59,849 nt of DNA from Actinomycetes bacterium (GTDB taxonomy: Bacteria > Actinomycetota > Thermoleophilia > BMS3ABIN01). Shown in pieces: positions 18,234 to 27,362 of the stretch. The position numbers and the translations under genes are program-made. The DNA lies in contig JAJYIM010000006.1 in assembly GCA_021790115.1 (NCBI GenBank), positions 1-59,849 on the forward strand. The letters run 5' to 3'. The notes under the pieces were generated by a model. That model made no database searches, was not told the DNA's origin, and saw nothing but the letters and a program-made list of their open reading frames with translations. The number at the start of each line of letters is the position of its first letter. Within the stretch, counting starts at the first letter, position 1.

Positions 18234-19104
18234 CTTTAGAATTTCCCCGTGCGGGAAGGCGGATGAACTTGTCCCTCAGCGTGCGGTGAAAATCCGAACC
18301 GGGGACCTTCACCAGCCGCGCCTTGCGCCGTGAGACGGTAACGCCCAGGCTCTCCCCTGCTGGCAGATGCGAGCACTCCCGGCCGTCCACGCAAATATCC
18401 ACTTCGGCGCTAAGCGAACGATTTGTAATCCAAAGCTCCTGGCCAGGATCCATCACCAGCGGCCTGAACCTGAGCGTGTGGGGAGCAATTGCGGAAAGAA
18501 TGAACGCATCAAGCCCCAACGACATCAACGGCCCGCCATTTGAGAGATTGTAGGCAGTCGATCCGACGGGCGTGGAGATGACCATGCCGTCACAGGAAAC
18601 AGTATCCATTTCCACGTCCCCAACCGCATAACCAAGACGCACCACGGACCCGGCAACGGGCTTGTGCAAGACAACATCGTTGACGGCAAGGCTGCAGGAA
18701 CCGCCTTGCATAAGCTCGAGCAGCGTCAAGTCCATCAGGCTGTAATCTCCCTCCAGAACCTGCCTCAACCGCGAGGGAATATCTTCCGGAGACAACGCCG
18801 ACAGAAACCCCATCCGTCCAAAGTTGACGCCAAGCACAGGCGTACTCATTTGCGCGAAGCGGCTGAAAGCGCGCAGAATAGTGCCGTCTCCGCCGAGCGC
18901 AACACAGAAGTCAACATCAGCTTCCATCAGCGAGGAGACGACGACCGCCAGCTCCGAGCCCGCCGGAATCGCAGACTTGCCGGCCTCCCGCTCGGGAATC
19001 ACCGCCTCGATGGAAAGCTCGCGGCACAGTTTCAGGATTTGTTTCAATGCCGTGTTTGTGGCTTCAGACCGGCGGTGGGTGATAACTGCGATTCTCTTGA
19101 CCAA
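18223..19104 (-). CDS. nadK: NAD kinase
   Basis: Phosphorylates NAD to NADP. A 293-residue protein with the family motifs FCVALGGDGTILRAF, VLGVNFGRMGFLSAL, LAVNDVVLHK, and the catalytic stretch ISTPVGSTAYNLSNGGPL. It lies 16 bp after tlyA and overlaps recN. The C-terminus (SRRKARLVKVPGSDFHRTLR) has the usual form. No odd features. Confidence 0.96.
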   Translation of the reverse strand: MVKRIAVITHRRSEATNTALKQILKLCRELSIEAVIPEREAGKSAIPAGSELAVVVSSLMEADVDFCVALGGDGTILRAFSRFAQMSTPVLGVNFGRMGFLSALSPEDIPSRLRQVLEGDYSLMDLTLLELMQGGSCSLAVNDVVLHKPVAGSVVRLGYAVGDVEMDTVSCDGMVISTPVGSTAYNLSNGGPLMSLGLDAFILSAIAPHTLRFRPLVMDPGQELWITNRSLSAEVDICVDGRECSHLPAGESLGVTVSRRKARLVKVPGSDFHRTLRDKFIRLPARGNSKVAD

Positions 19105-19120
19105 CTGTATCTCCTTGAAA

Positions 19121-20107
19121 TCAGAGAGGGCAATTGCGTCCAGTCAACCGCTCAACGGGAGCCGGGCCCGGCAAGGGCGCCTGCTTCAAATCGTCTCCCT
19201 GCCAAAAAAAATAGCCGCCGTGCGCTGCCAGGGCCCGGCTGATGACCTCACCAATCACCTGCTCCTTGCCAACTCCAGGCGCAGCCCGGGCCTCGTTGAG
19301 AACCTCAGGGCCGGCCCCGTCGATGAGATACATCAGATACTCGATGTTTCCCTTCGCCCCTCTCACCGGCGATTCAACCAAGCCACCCACTACTAGTCCG
19401 GACCGCTCGGCAAACTGCCAAATACTCAAAAGAACTTCCCTGTGGACACCGGCGTCGCGCACGACGCCACCTTTGCCAACCTTTCCCCGGCCGGCCTCAA
19501 ACTGGGGCTTGACGAGCATGACTACCTTAAAGCCTGGCGAAAGACATTTTATCACAGCCGGAAGAGCTTTCTTCAGGGAGATAAAAGAGAGGTCCAGCGT
19601 TGCCAGCTCCGGCGGCGCCGGCAAATCCTTGCAATCAAGGTAACGGATATTGTAGCGCTCGATGACCGTCACGCGCTGGTCCTGCCGCAGTTTCCAGCTG
19701 AACTGGCCGTAGCCGACATCCACGGCAATCACCAGTGCGGCGCCATTTTGAAGCAGGCAATCAGTAAAACCGCCTGTAGAGGCGCCGGCGTCCAGCGCCA
19801 CCTTGCCGGCAGCGTCCAGATCAAAGGCGTCAAAAGCCCGCTGCAGCTTGAAGCCTCCACGCGACACATAAACCGGATCCTCAACAACTTCAACCATGAC
19901 GTCCGGGGCCACCCGCCGGCCCGCATTGCGCTCAGAGCTTCCCTCCACCAGCACATGGCCGGCGAGCAGGGCGGCGCTTGCCCGCGAACGCGTGTCAAAA
20001 AAACCGCGCTCGACAAGGACTTTGTCAAGACGATGCCTGGACTGCTTTACAGGATGCCTAGGCGGCGTTGCGCGGCCAGGTTTTGCCGGTTTCTTTTTCA
20101 AGCACAA
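19121..20107 (-). CDS. tlyA: TlyA-family rRNA methyltransferase
   Basis: A 328-residue protein. The N-terminal S4 RNA-binding domain (RLDKVLVERGFFDTRSRA) is followed by an FtsJ-like SAM methyltransferase domain with VALDAGASTGGFTDCLLQ and DLSFISLKKALP. The catalytic KDKE-type residues are in KPQFEAGRGKVGKGGVVRD. The family 2'-O-methylates rRNA cytidines. Compared with the usual 270 residues it has a basic N-terminal leader (about 20 residues) and a C-terminal tail of about 40 (FFWQGDDLKQAPLPGPAP). Start may be slightly internal. Confidence 0.92.
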   Translation of the reverse strand: MCLKKKPAKPGRATPPRHPVKQSRHRLDKVLVERGFFDTRSRASAALLAGHVLVEGSSERNAGRRVAPDVMVEVVEDPVYVSRGGFKLQRAFDAFDLDAAGKVALDAGASTGGFTDCLLQNGAALVIAVDVGYGQFSWKLRQDQRVTVIERYNIRYLDCKDLPAPPELATLDLSFISLKKALPAVIKCLSPGFKVVMLVKPQFEAGRGKVGKGGVVRDAGVHREVLLSIWQFAERSGLVVGGLVESPVRGAKGNIEYLMYLIDGAGPEVLNEARAAPGVGKEQVIGEVISRALAAHGGYFFWQGDDLKQAPLPGPAPVERLTGRNCPL

Positions 20108-20145
20108 TCACCGTGGAAGCCGCAATTCCTGCTTTGCCGGTGCGC

Positions 20146-22086
20146 CTATTCTTCGCCGGAAGCCTTGCGCCTGGCCGCCGTTACGATCTTTCTCTCAACT
20201 AGCCGGCCGGCCACATAATCAGCAACCGCCTCCGGCGACAGGCCGGCTTCCTTAAGCAGACGGCTGCGGCTGCCGTGCGGGATAAACCTGTCCGGGAGGG
20301 CAAACCTGCGCACAGGCACCGCGTCTTCCGCAAAAAGCTCAGCGACGGCGGAGCCGAAACCGCCGTTGATCGCGCCTTCTTCAACTGTGACGACCAGCTC
20401 GTGATCGGCAGCCAGCTCGCGAATCAACTGCTTGTCAAGCGGTTTCAGGAAACGGGCGTTGACAACAGTTGGCCTGAGCCCGTGCCGCTCCACCAGCATG
20501 CGGGAAGCTCGCCGGCAAATGCCAACCCCGGTTCCCAGGCCGAGCAGCAGCGCCCCCTCGCCGCGGTCAAGCAGCTCTGCCTTTCCCACCGGCAGCCTCC
20601 GGAAGACTGACGGCATCGCAACTCCGCCCCCCGGGCCACGGGGATAGCGAATTGCGGCCGGCGCCTCCAGATGAAGCGCTGTAAAAAGCATGTGCTGCAG
20701 CTCTGCCTCATCCATTGGCGCCATAATGTTCATCCCCGGAACCGGGCGCAGATAGGCAAGATCAAAACAGCCATGATGAGTTGGCCCGTCATCCCCCACC
20801 AGCCCGGCGCGGTCAATGGCAAATACAACCGGCAACTCCTGCAGGCCAATGTCCTGCACAAGCTGATCGAATGCCCGTTGCAAGAAAGTGGAGTAAATTG
20901 CGACAACCGGCTTCAGGCCGCCCAGCGCCAGCCCCGCCGCAAAAGTGACCGCGTGCCCTTCGGCGATGCCGACATCGTAAAACCTTTCCGGAAACTGCCG
21001 CTCAAAATAATTCAGCCCGGTGCCGTTAGACATGGCGGCGGTAACCGCTACAATCCTGGCGTCGTCTGCCGCCATGCGGGCAAGGCCGCGGCCAAAGGCC
21101 TCCGTGTAGGTTATCGGGCCCGGCTGCTCGATTGTTTTGCCCGTGCTGATATGAAAGGGGGCGATGCCGTGAAAGGTATCGGGCCGCGCCTCGGCCGGCT
21201 CGTAACCCTTGCCTTTGGTCGTCTTAATGTGGATAAGAACAGGCCGCTCGATCTCCATGGCCGCCCTGATGCTTTTCCTGAGCGCCTTGATGTCATGGCC
21301 ATCAACAATGCCAACATAAGCAAAGCCCAGCTCCTCGAAAAGCATCCCCGGCACCAGGAAGGCCTTCATGCCCTCTTTCAGCGAGCGCATGCCGCCGCGG
21401 ATGCCGGGAATGCGGTCAATGCCATGCGCGACATCCTCGCGCAGCTTGTATAAAGTTGGATCGAGCCGCAGCCTGTTCAGATACTGGGAAATAGCGCCGA
21501 CATTTGACTTAATTGACATCTCATTATCATTGAGAATGACCATCAGCGGCGTGCGCAGGTGTCCGGCCTGATTAAGCGCCTCATAGGCAATCCCGCCAGT
21601 GAGCGCCCCGTCGCCAATGACGCAGGCGACACAGGGCCGGCGGCGGCCTTCTTCACCACCCGCCCCCTGCTCTTCTTCGTCACGACCGGCCAGCCGGGTT
21701 GCCTCCATCAGGCCGGCGCCATAACTGATTGACGTGGAACTGTGACCGGTGCCAACAATGTCATGCACCGATTCAGCAGCGCTGGGAAATCCCGAGAGGC
21801 CGCCCTGCTGGCGAATTGTGTGAAATCCCTGCCGCCGGCCGGTGATTATCTTGTGGGCGTAACATTGGTGCCCGACATCCCAGATGATCTTGTCGGCAGG
21901 GCTTTCCAGGACGCTATGCAACGCAATCGCCAGCTCAACAACGCCCAGGTTGGGCGCCAGGTGCCCGCCCACCTTTGAGACGGCGCCGATCATAAATGAG
22001 CGGATTTCGTCCGCAAGCACCTGCAGCTCGCGGTCATTGAAACGCCTCAAATCGGAAGGGGAATTGATCTGGTCAAGAAGAGACAC
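20146..22086 (-). CDS. dxs: 1-deoxy-D-xylulose-5-phosphate synthase
   Basis: First enzyme of the MEP isoprenoid pathway, using thiamine diphosphate to join pyruvate and glyceraldehyde 3-phosphate. A 646-residue protein with DVGHQCYAHKIITGR, the ThDP motif CVIGDGALTGGIAYEALNQAG, SIKSNVGAISQYL, the transketolase pyrimidine domain (VDGHDIKALRKS; AEGHAVTFAAGLA) and TRAGLVGDDGPTHHG-like IDRAGLVGDDGPTHHGCFDL. A short acidic/Gly insertion (EEEQGAGGEEG) precedes the ThDP motif. GTG start. It lies 2 bp after ispA, so prenyl-precursor genes are coupled. Confidence 0.97.
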   Translation of the reverse strand: MSLLDQINSPSDLRRFNDRELQVLADEIRSFMIGAVSKVGGHLAPNLGVVELAIALHSVLESPADKIIWDVGHQCYAHKIITGRRQGFHTIRQQGGLSGFPSAAESVHDIVGTGHSSTSISYGAGLMEATRLAGRDEEEQGAGGEEGRRRPCVACVIGDGALTGGIAYEALNQAGHLRTPLMVILNDNEMSIKSNVGAISQYLNRLRLDPTLYKLREDVAHGIDRIPGIRGGMRSLKEGMKAFLVPGMLFEELGFAYVGIVDGHDIKALRKSIRAAMEIERPVLIHIKTTKGKGYEPAEARPDTFHGIAPFHISTGKTIEQPGPITYTEAFGRGLARMAADDARIVAVTAAMSNGTGLNYFERQFPERFYDVGIAEGHAVTFAAGLALGGLKPVVAIYSTFLQRAFDQLVQDIGLQELPVVFAIDRAGLVGDDGPTHHGCFDLAYLRPVPGMNIMAPMDEAELQHMLFTALHLEAPAAIRYPRGPGGGVAMPSVFRRLPVGKAELLDRGEGALLLGLGTGVGICRRASRMLVERHGLRPTVVNARFLKPLDKQLIRELAADHELVVTVEEGAINGGFGSAVAELFAEDAVPVRRFALPDRFIPHGSRSRLLKEAGLSPEAVADYVAGRLVERKIVTAARRKASGEE

Positions 22087-22088
22087 AT

Positions 22089-22955
22089 TTACCTTTGACG
22101 TTCGTAAATATAATTTGTAATGCCGGCCAGGGTTCCCATCCTCCCCTGGATGCCATCGAGTGCGGCCAGAGCCCGGGAAAGCGAGCGCCGCGCCAGCTCC
22201 TGCGCCGTCTTAAGCCCGTAGACGCTGACGTATGTGCTTCGCTTGAGCCGGGCATCGGCGCCGGCCTGCTTGCCTAGCACTTCTGTATCACCAACAACAT
22301 CCAAAATATCGTCTTTAATCTGAAATAGCAAACCCAGCTCGGCGGCAAAGCCGGCTAAAACTTCCAGCTCGGAGGCGCTTACGCCTGCGAGCAAGCCGCC
22401 GGAATTGACGCAGGCCGCAATCAGCCTGCCGGTCTTCAGGCGGTGCAGAAGCTTCAACTGCGCCTCTCCGGTGACCAAACCTGACACATCCAGATACTGG
22501 CCGCCAACCATCCCTTTAACGCCGGTAGCTTCCGAAATCTCCTGCACTACCGCCAGCGTTACAGCAGGCTCGGCCTCCTGCCTCTCACAGATCAGGCGGA
22601 AAGCTTCGGCAAACAATGCATCCCCTGCAAGAATTGCGACAGCTTCACCAAATTTAACATGACAGGTTGGTTGGCCACGCCTAAGGACATCATCATCAAA
22701 TGCCGGCAGGTCGTCATGGATAAGTGAATAAGTGTGAATCATCTCCAGCGCCGCCGCTGTTGGCAACGCCGCCGCGGGATCGACGCCGTAAGCCTGGGCA
22801 GCCGCCAAAAGAAGCACTGGGCGGATTCTTTTTCCCCCTCCCAAAAGGGAGTAACGCATCGCTTCCAGAAGCGGGCTTACGGATGGCGCCTCTCCGAACC
22901 GCAGCTCTTCCAGAAAGCCATCCACCAGCTCGACCAGATCATCGGGGTAAGCCAA
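22089..22955 (-). CDS. ispA: Farnesyl/geranylgeranyl diphosphate synthase
   Basis: Trans-prenyl chain-elongating enzyme of 288 residues. First Asp-rich motif SLIHDDLPAFDDDVLRRG, second motif FQIKDDILDVVGD, plus GGGKRIRPVLLLAAA and GGQYLDV. The two residues inserted in the first motif (DDLPAFDDD) are typical of bacterial short-chain synthases. It is between xseB (5 bp) and dxs (2 bp). Product length (C15 or C20) cannot be fixed by eye. Confidence 0.94.
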   Translation of the reverse strand: MAYPDDLVELVDGFLEELRFGEAPSVSPLLEAMRYSLLGGGKRIRPVLLLAAAQAYGVDPAAALPTAAALEMIHTYSLIHDDLPAFDDDVLRRGQPTCHVKFGEAVAILAGDALFAEAFRLICERQEAEPAVTLAVVQEISEATGVKGMVGGQYLDVSGLVTGEAQLKLLHRLKTGRLIAACVNSGGLLAGVSASELEVLAGFAAELGLLFQIKDDILDVVGDTEVLGKQAGADARLKRSTYVSVYGLKTAQELARRSLSRALAALDGIQGRMGTLAGITNYIYERQR

Positions 22956-22960
22956 ACCGG

Positions 22961-23218
22961 CTAGCCTTCCTCATCCTTTTCCGGGGCCGGTTCCACCTCG
23001 CTTGCTTCAGGGGGGCCGTAAATGACGTCCTGGACAGCCTGCTCCAGCTTCTGACTGCTGCTTAGAGCAAGTTCATTGGCTTCGCTAAGCAGCCTGATTG
23101 ATTCATCCCAGTCCGTCTCCCCCCCTTCCAGTTGCTTGACAATCTTCTCCATCCGCTCAATAGTCTCCGAGAGATTGCTGAGAGTGCCGGCAAGAGCATC
23201 GGTTAAATCGTCACCCAT
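22961..23218 (-). CDS. xseB: Exonuclease VII small subunit
   Basis: An 85-residue protein with the family signature LSETIERMEKIVKQLEGGE and ESIRLLSEANELALSSSQKLEQA, predicted as a helical hairpin, then an acidic tail. It forms exonuclease VII with XseA. The xseA gene, normally directly upstream, is not in this window. It overlaps nusB by 8 bp and precedes ispA. Confidence 0.92.
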   Translation of the reverse strand: MGDDLTDALAGTLSNLSETIERMEKIVKQLEGGETDWDESIRLLSEANELALSSSQKLEQAVQDVIYGPPEASEVEPAPEKDEEG

Positions 23219-23666
23219 TTTTACTTGCCTCCCGGACTATTTTGCCAAGAATTCCATTTATCAGAGAGCCTGCTTCCTGGGAGCAAAAACGTTTCGCCAG
23301 TATGACGGCCTCACTTGCGCTTACCTCAGCAGGAATATCAGCGCGGTCAAGAATCTCGTAAACCGCCATCCGGAGAATGCTTCTTTCCAGGGCTCCCAGC
23401 CGGTGAGCAGGCCAGCCCTGTGAAGCCGCATCAATGACATGGTCCAGGTCGCTTTGGGAAGCAAGCACTCCCGCCACTTCCTGGCGGGTAAATTCATCAG
23501 GCTCGTGACCGGCCTCGCGCTTAAGCCCAGCGAACAGTTCATCAACGCTGCTCGCGGAAATATCCTTCTGATAAAGAATGACCATGGCGTCCCGGCGGGC
23601 ACGCCGGCGGGAAAGCCCAGCAGGCCCGCGTTGATCTGTTTCCGGTTCTGCATCAAGATTGTTCAC
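23211..23666 (-). CDS. nusB: Transcription antitermination factor NusB
   Basis: A 151-residue all-helical RNA-binding factor of the rRNA antitermination complex. RRRARRDAMVILYQKD is the N-terminal helix, and LERSILRMAVYEIL with VSASEAVILAKRFC are the signature segments. It starts with GTG, preceded by AAGG. The full-length MITE at 23680-23859 sits 14 bp upstream, so its hairpin would be in the nusB 5' leader if transcribed from accC. Confidence 0.95.
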   Translation of the reverse strand: MNNLDAEPETDQRGPAGLSRRRARRDAMVILYQKDISASSVDELFAGLKREAGHEPDEFTRQEVAGVLASQSDLDHVIDAASQGWPAHRLGALERSILRMAVYEILDRADIPAEVSASEAVILAKRFCSQEAGSLINGILGKIVREASKNG

Positions 23667-23679
23667 TGAAAGCCTTCTA

Positions 23680-23859
23680 AGAATCTATCTCAAAAGGCTC
23701 TTCGTAGCGAGGCCGAGCGAAAAGGCGATGGGCAAGGACGCAGGAGTAAAAAGCCCGCAGTCGTACCCCTGCGGTACGTCGAGGACTTTTTGCTCCGAGG
23801 ACGCCGCCCATCGCCTTTGCAGCCGGCCGCAGCAGAATATGCCTTTTGAGATAGATTCT
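23680..23859 (+). mobile_element. Full-length MITE-like palindromic repeat, subfamily A
   Basis: 180 bp, AGAATCTATCTCAAAAGGC to GCCTTTTGAGATAGATTCT. The whole unit folds on itself: GGCGATGGGC pairs with GCCCATCGCC, TAAAAAGCCC with GGACTTTTTG, and CGTACC with GGTACG around a 5-nt loop. This copy has the best pairing of the outer core. It sits in the nusB-accC gap. Confidence 0.92.
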
Positions 23860-23905
23860 AATGATATATTCCTTAATTTGCACCAATTTCAGACATTAGT
23901 AACCA

Positions 23906-24006
23906 TCCGAGTTCCGAGTTCAGAAGAATTATAACGATTATTTCTATTTGTCAACTCAGGTTTTTGGGTTGGGTTTAATCCAGCATCCAAGGTCCAGCAT
24001 CCGCTT
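23906..24006. repeat. Compound heptad array after the accC stop
   Basis: Two heptad blocks flank an AT-rich spacer. On the plus strand the first is GAGTTCC GAGTTCA; the second runs ATCCAGC ATCCAAG, GTCCAGC and ATCCGCT, ending 5 bp from the accC stop codon. A very similar compound arrangement, with the same AT-rich spacer flavour, is at 45915-46047. Confidence 0.65.
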
Positions 24007-24011
24007 AATAA

Positions 24012-25364
24012 TCATTTTATTCCCAGCTGCTGCTTGTTCTCATCAATAAAAGCTGTCGTGTAAACGCCATTGACGAAATCAGGTGAACGAAGGATGGCAG
24101 CGCAAAGATCCTTATTTGTGATAATGCCCTCAATGACATATTCATCCAGGGCCCGCAAGGCCCGCGTGATCGCCGCGGGCCGGCTGGCGTCCCAGGCAAT
24201 CAGCTTCGCCAGCAGCGAATCGTAAAAAACCGGCACTTCATAGCCTTCATAAAGATGCGAGTCGACGCGGACTCCAGGACCGCCCGGGGAAACATAACGG
24301 GTAATCCGGCCCGTATTTGGCCTAAAGCCATCACTTGGGTCCTCGGCAATGATGCGCAGCTCAATGGCATGGCCGCGGGTCTGAATTGAGCCCGTTTGCG
24401 GCAGCAGATCACCCTTGGCAATCCGGATCTGCTCCTTGACTATATCAACGCCCGTCGTCACTTCTGAGACCGGGTGCTCCACCTGCACGCGCGTATTCAT
24501 CTCCATGAAATAAAAGTTCTTGTCCCCGTCAACCAGGAACTCGATAGTACCCGCATTTTCATAGCCACAGGCGCGGCAGGCAGCGATAGCAGCGGACGCC
24601 ATTTTTCGCCTCGTCTCCGGATCGAGCAGCGGCGAAGGCGATTCCTCAATCAGTTTCTGGTGGCGCCGCTGGACTGAACAGTCCCGTTCCCCGAGCGTCA
24701 ACACCGAACCGGCTTTGTCCGCCAGCACCTGCACCTCCACATGATGCGGGCTCGTTACCGCCTTCTCGAGATAAAGGGCTCCGTCACCAAATGCCTTGTC
24801 TGCCTCGCTGCGCGCCAGCAGGAACTGGCTTTCCATCTCACCGGGGGCGTTGACCAGGCGCATGCCCCTGCCGCCACCCCCAAAGGCCGCTTTCAGCATA
24901 ATCGGGTAGCCAAGCTCGCCGGCCAGCGATGCAGCTTCCTGCACGTTTGGGACCTCCCTCTCAGAGCCGGGAATCACAGGAATGCGCGCCTTCTTCATTT
25001 CCTGCTTGGCAAGCGCCTTGTCGCCCATGCGCCGCATTACCGCCGCGCTGGGGCCGATGAAAACGAGGCCATTGTCAACACAAGTCTCGACAAAGGCGGC
25101 ATTTTCAGCCAGCAGCCCATAACCGGGATGAACAGCGTCGCAACCCTTGATCTCGGCCGCCCCGATCACCGCCGGCACGCTCAAGTAGCTGTCCGCCACT
25201 GGGCCGGGGCCGATGCAAACAGCTTCATCGGCCTCGCGCACGTGCAGGCAGCCGGCATCAGCCTCTGAGTAAACAGCGACGCAGGGGATTTCCAGCTCCC
25301 GGCATGCCCGGATTATCCTTAGGGCCACCTCGCCGCGGTTGGCTATTAAAATCTTGGACAGCAT
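24012..25364 (-). CDS. accC: Biotin carboxylase
   Basis: A 450-residue ATP-grasp enzyme that carboxylates biotin on its carrier. Start MLSKILIANRGEVALRIIRA, carbamoyl-phosphate-type ATP site FGGGGRGMRLV, ERDCSVQRRHQKLIEESPSP and FMEMNTRVQVEHPVSE. It is transcribed after the carboxyltransferase/BCCP fusion gene, from which a short MITE separates it. It could serve a pyruvate carboxylase with that fusion protein, acetyl-CoA carboxylase, or both; accA/accD are not in the window. Confidence 0.95.
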   Translation of the reverse strand: MLSKILIANRGEVALRIIRACRELEIPCVAVYSEADAGCLHVREADEAVCIGPGPVADSYLSVPAVIGAAEIKGCDAVHPGYGLLAENAAFVETCVDNGLVFIGPSAAVMRRMGDKALAKQEMKKARIPVIPGSEREVPNVQEAASLAGELGYPIMLKAAFGGGGRGMRLVNAPGEMESQFLLARSEADKAFGDGALYLEKAVTSPHHVEVQVLADKAGSVLTLGERDCSVQRRHQKLIEESPSPLLDPETRRKMASAAIAACRACGYENAGTIEFLVDGDKNFYFMEMNTRVQVEHPVSEVTTGVDIVKEQIRIAKGDLLPQTGSIQTRGHAIELRIIAEDPSDGFRPNTGRITRYVSPGGPGVRVDSHLYEGYEVPVFYDSLLAKLIAWDASRPAAITRALRALDEYVIEGIITNKDLCAAILRSPDFVNGVYTTAFIDENKQQLGIK

Positions 25365-25417
25365 TACATTCGTCTAACGTTTAATGATTCACGAAAACAA
25401 ACTTTGACCACACGTTA

Positions 25418-25487
25418 AGAATCTATCTCAAAAGGCTGTTCGTAGCGAGGCCGACCGCAGCAGAATATGCTTTTTGAGATAGATTCT
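25418..25487 (+). mobile_element. Short MITE-like palindromic repeat
   Basis: 70 bp, AGAATCTATCTCAAAAGGC to GCTTTTTGAGATAGATTCT, with only GTTCGTAGCGAGGCCGACCG and CAGCAGAATAT inside. It lies in the 148-bp gap between the carboxyltransferase fusion gene and accC, 54 bp before the accC start. Confidence 0.85.
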
Positions 25488-25512
25488 AAGCGTGAAAATT
25501 TGGCCCTCAAAA

Positions 25513-27360
25513 TCAGCCCTCGACCTCAGTCACCTCGAAAACCTCAACCTCCAGCGGCTCGATGTAAAGCAGCGGCGTTCCGTATTCCACCGGTTTGGCA
25601 TTTTCAACCAGGATGCGGCGAACGGTGCCGTTTACTTCAGAGGCAACCTCGTTCATTAGCTTCATAGCCTCAAGAATGCAAAGCGTCTGGCCCACGGTTA
25701 CTTCGTCTCCCTCCTCCACGAAGGGATCACTGGTGGGAGACGGCGCCCGGTAAAAAGTCCCCACCATCGGCGATTTGACAATGAAGTAGTTGCTTGGTGC
25801 TTCCCCCGGTGGGGATACCCCTGCTTCCGTGGCCATTCCGGCTTCTGGCTCTCCGCTCTTGCGGATCGTGATCCTGGTATCGCCTTCCTCAATAGTGACT
25901 TCCGCTATCGATGACTGCTCAACAGCGGCAATTATTTCCTTGATCTGGCTTAAGTCCATTGCGTCTTTGTTTCCCTCCTCCCCGTCTTGCTCTTCAGTCA
26001 GGAAGACATCATCTTCCACGCCGTGACGCCTTTGCTCCAGGAATTTCCTGGCCGTAGCCGGAAAGAGGGCGTACGTAATGACGTCTTCTTCATCGCGGGC
26101 CAGTTCCCCGATCTCTCCTGCCAGCTGTGACAGCGATTCCTCGATCAGTTCAGCCGGCCTTCGGGTAATCGGTTTCTCATCGCCCAGAACTTTAGCCATA
26201 ACCTCAGCGTTAATTGGCCCTGGAGCGTGGCCATACTTGCCGCGCAGGTACGATTTCATCTCATCGGGGACAACCTGCCAGCGCTTGCCAGAAAGCACAT
26301 TGAGCACCGCCTGGGTGCCCACAATCTGGCTCATTGGCGTCACCAGCGGCGGAAAACCAACCTCAGCCCGCACAACGGGAATCTCCTTCAGCACCTCAGG
26401 CAAACGGTCCGAGGCATTTTGCTCAGCCAACTGGCTCTCCAGGTTAGAGATCATGCCACCGGGAACCTGATGCGAATATACCTGCATGTGCGTAATCGAG
26501 GTTACCCCGCGCGAATACCCTCCCCTTTGCCTGACGCCTTCAAAGTACTTGGCGATTTCAAACAGGCTGTCCAGGTCCAGCTCGGTGTCGTAAGGCGTGC
26601 CGGCAAGTGCAGTCACCACCATCTCCGTAGCCGGATTGGAAGAGCCGAACGCAAGCGGCACTGTGGCCGTATCGATGATGTCGGCGCCCGCTTCGATTGC
26701 TTTCAAGTAAGTCATCGGGGCCAGGCCGCCGATGTAATGGCAGTGCACCTCAAGCGGCAGATCAATCTCCGCTTTCAGCCGGTTGACAAGCTGCTGACAA
26801 TGAAATGGCGAAAGCAGGGCAGCCATGTCCTTGATGCAAATGGAGTCGGCTCCCATTTCCACGAACTTGTGGGCTACCTCTAAATAGTGGTCAAGCGTGT
26901 GCACCGGGCTGATTGTATACGAAACAGCCCCCTGGAAATGCTTGCCCGCCTCCCTCACAGCTTCGGCCGCCACCTCGATGTTGCGGGGGTCGTTCAGCGC
27001 ATCGAAAATGCGAAAGATATCAATGCCGTTATCCGCCGCGCGCAAGACAAACTTGCGCACGACCTCGTCGCTGTAATGCCGGTATCCGACCAGATTCTGT
27101 CCCCGGAGCAGCATTTGCAGCGGAGTTTTTGGACAATGCTGCTTGATCGTGCGCAGCCGTTCCCACGGATTCTCATTCAGGAACCGCAGGCAGCTGTCGA
27201 AAGTGGCGCCGCCCCAGACCTCCAGGGAATAAAAGCCAATCTCATCCATTTGCCCGAGAATGGGCAGCATCTCGCTGGTGCGCATGCGCGTAGCCCACAG
27301 CGATTGATGCCCATCCCTGAGAGTAGTGTCCGTGATCAGGACTCGGCGGGCTTTCACCAT
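25513..27360 (-). CDS. Pyruvate carboxylase-type carboxyltransferase fused to an AccB-type biotin carrier
   Basis: A 615-residue protein. Residues 1 to about 455 are the OadA/PycB carboxyltransferase: ITDTTLRDGHQSLWATRMRT, WGGATFDSCLRFL, CIKDMAALLSP with the metal-binding VHCHYIGG. From about residue 468 a full AccB follows: its own N-terminal region MDLSQIKEIIAAVEQSSIAE, a Pro/Gly linker, then the biotinyl domain with ILEAMKLMNE (biotinyl-Lys near 567). It would transfer CO2 from carboxybiotin to pyruvate. The internal ATG at 25959 begins exactly where free AccB begins and has GGAGGG about 13 nt before it, so separate AccB may also be made. It lies 2 bp after efp. Confidence 0.92.
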   Translation of the reverse strand: MVKARRVLITDTTLRDGHQSLWATRMRTSEMLPILGQMDEIGFYSLEVWGGATFDSCLRFLNENPWERLRTIKQHCPKTPLQMLLRGQNLVGYRHYSDEVVRKFVLRAADNGIDIFRIFDALNDPRNIEVAAEAVREAGKHFQGAVSYTISPVHTLDHYLEVAHKFVEMGADSICIKDMAALLSPFHCQQLVNRLKAEIDLPLEVHCHYIGGLAPMTYLKAIEAGADIIDTATVPLAFGSSNPATEMVVTALAGTPYDTELDLDSLFEIAKYFEGVRQRGGYSRGVTSITHMQVYSHQVPGGMISNLESQLAEQNASDRLPEVLKEIPVVRAEVGFPPLVTPMSQIVGTQAVLNVLSGKRWQVVPDEMKSYLRGKYGHAPGPINAEVMAKVLGDEKPITRRPAELIEESLSQLAGEIGELARDEEDVITYALFPATARKFLEQRRHGVEDDVFLTEEQDGEEGNKDAMDLSQIKEIIAAVEQSSIAEVTIEEGDTRITIRKSGEPEAGMATEAGVSPPGEAPSNYFIVKSPMVGTFYRAPSPTSDPFVEEGDEVTVGQTLCILEAMKLMNEVASEVNGTVRRILVENAKPVEYGTPLLYIEPLEVEVFEVTEVEG

Positions 27361-27362
27361 GG

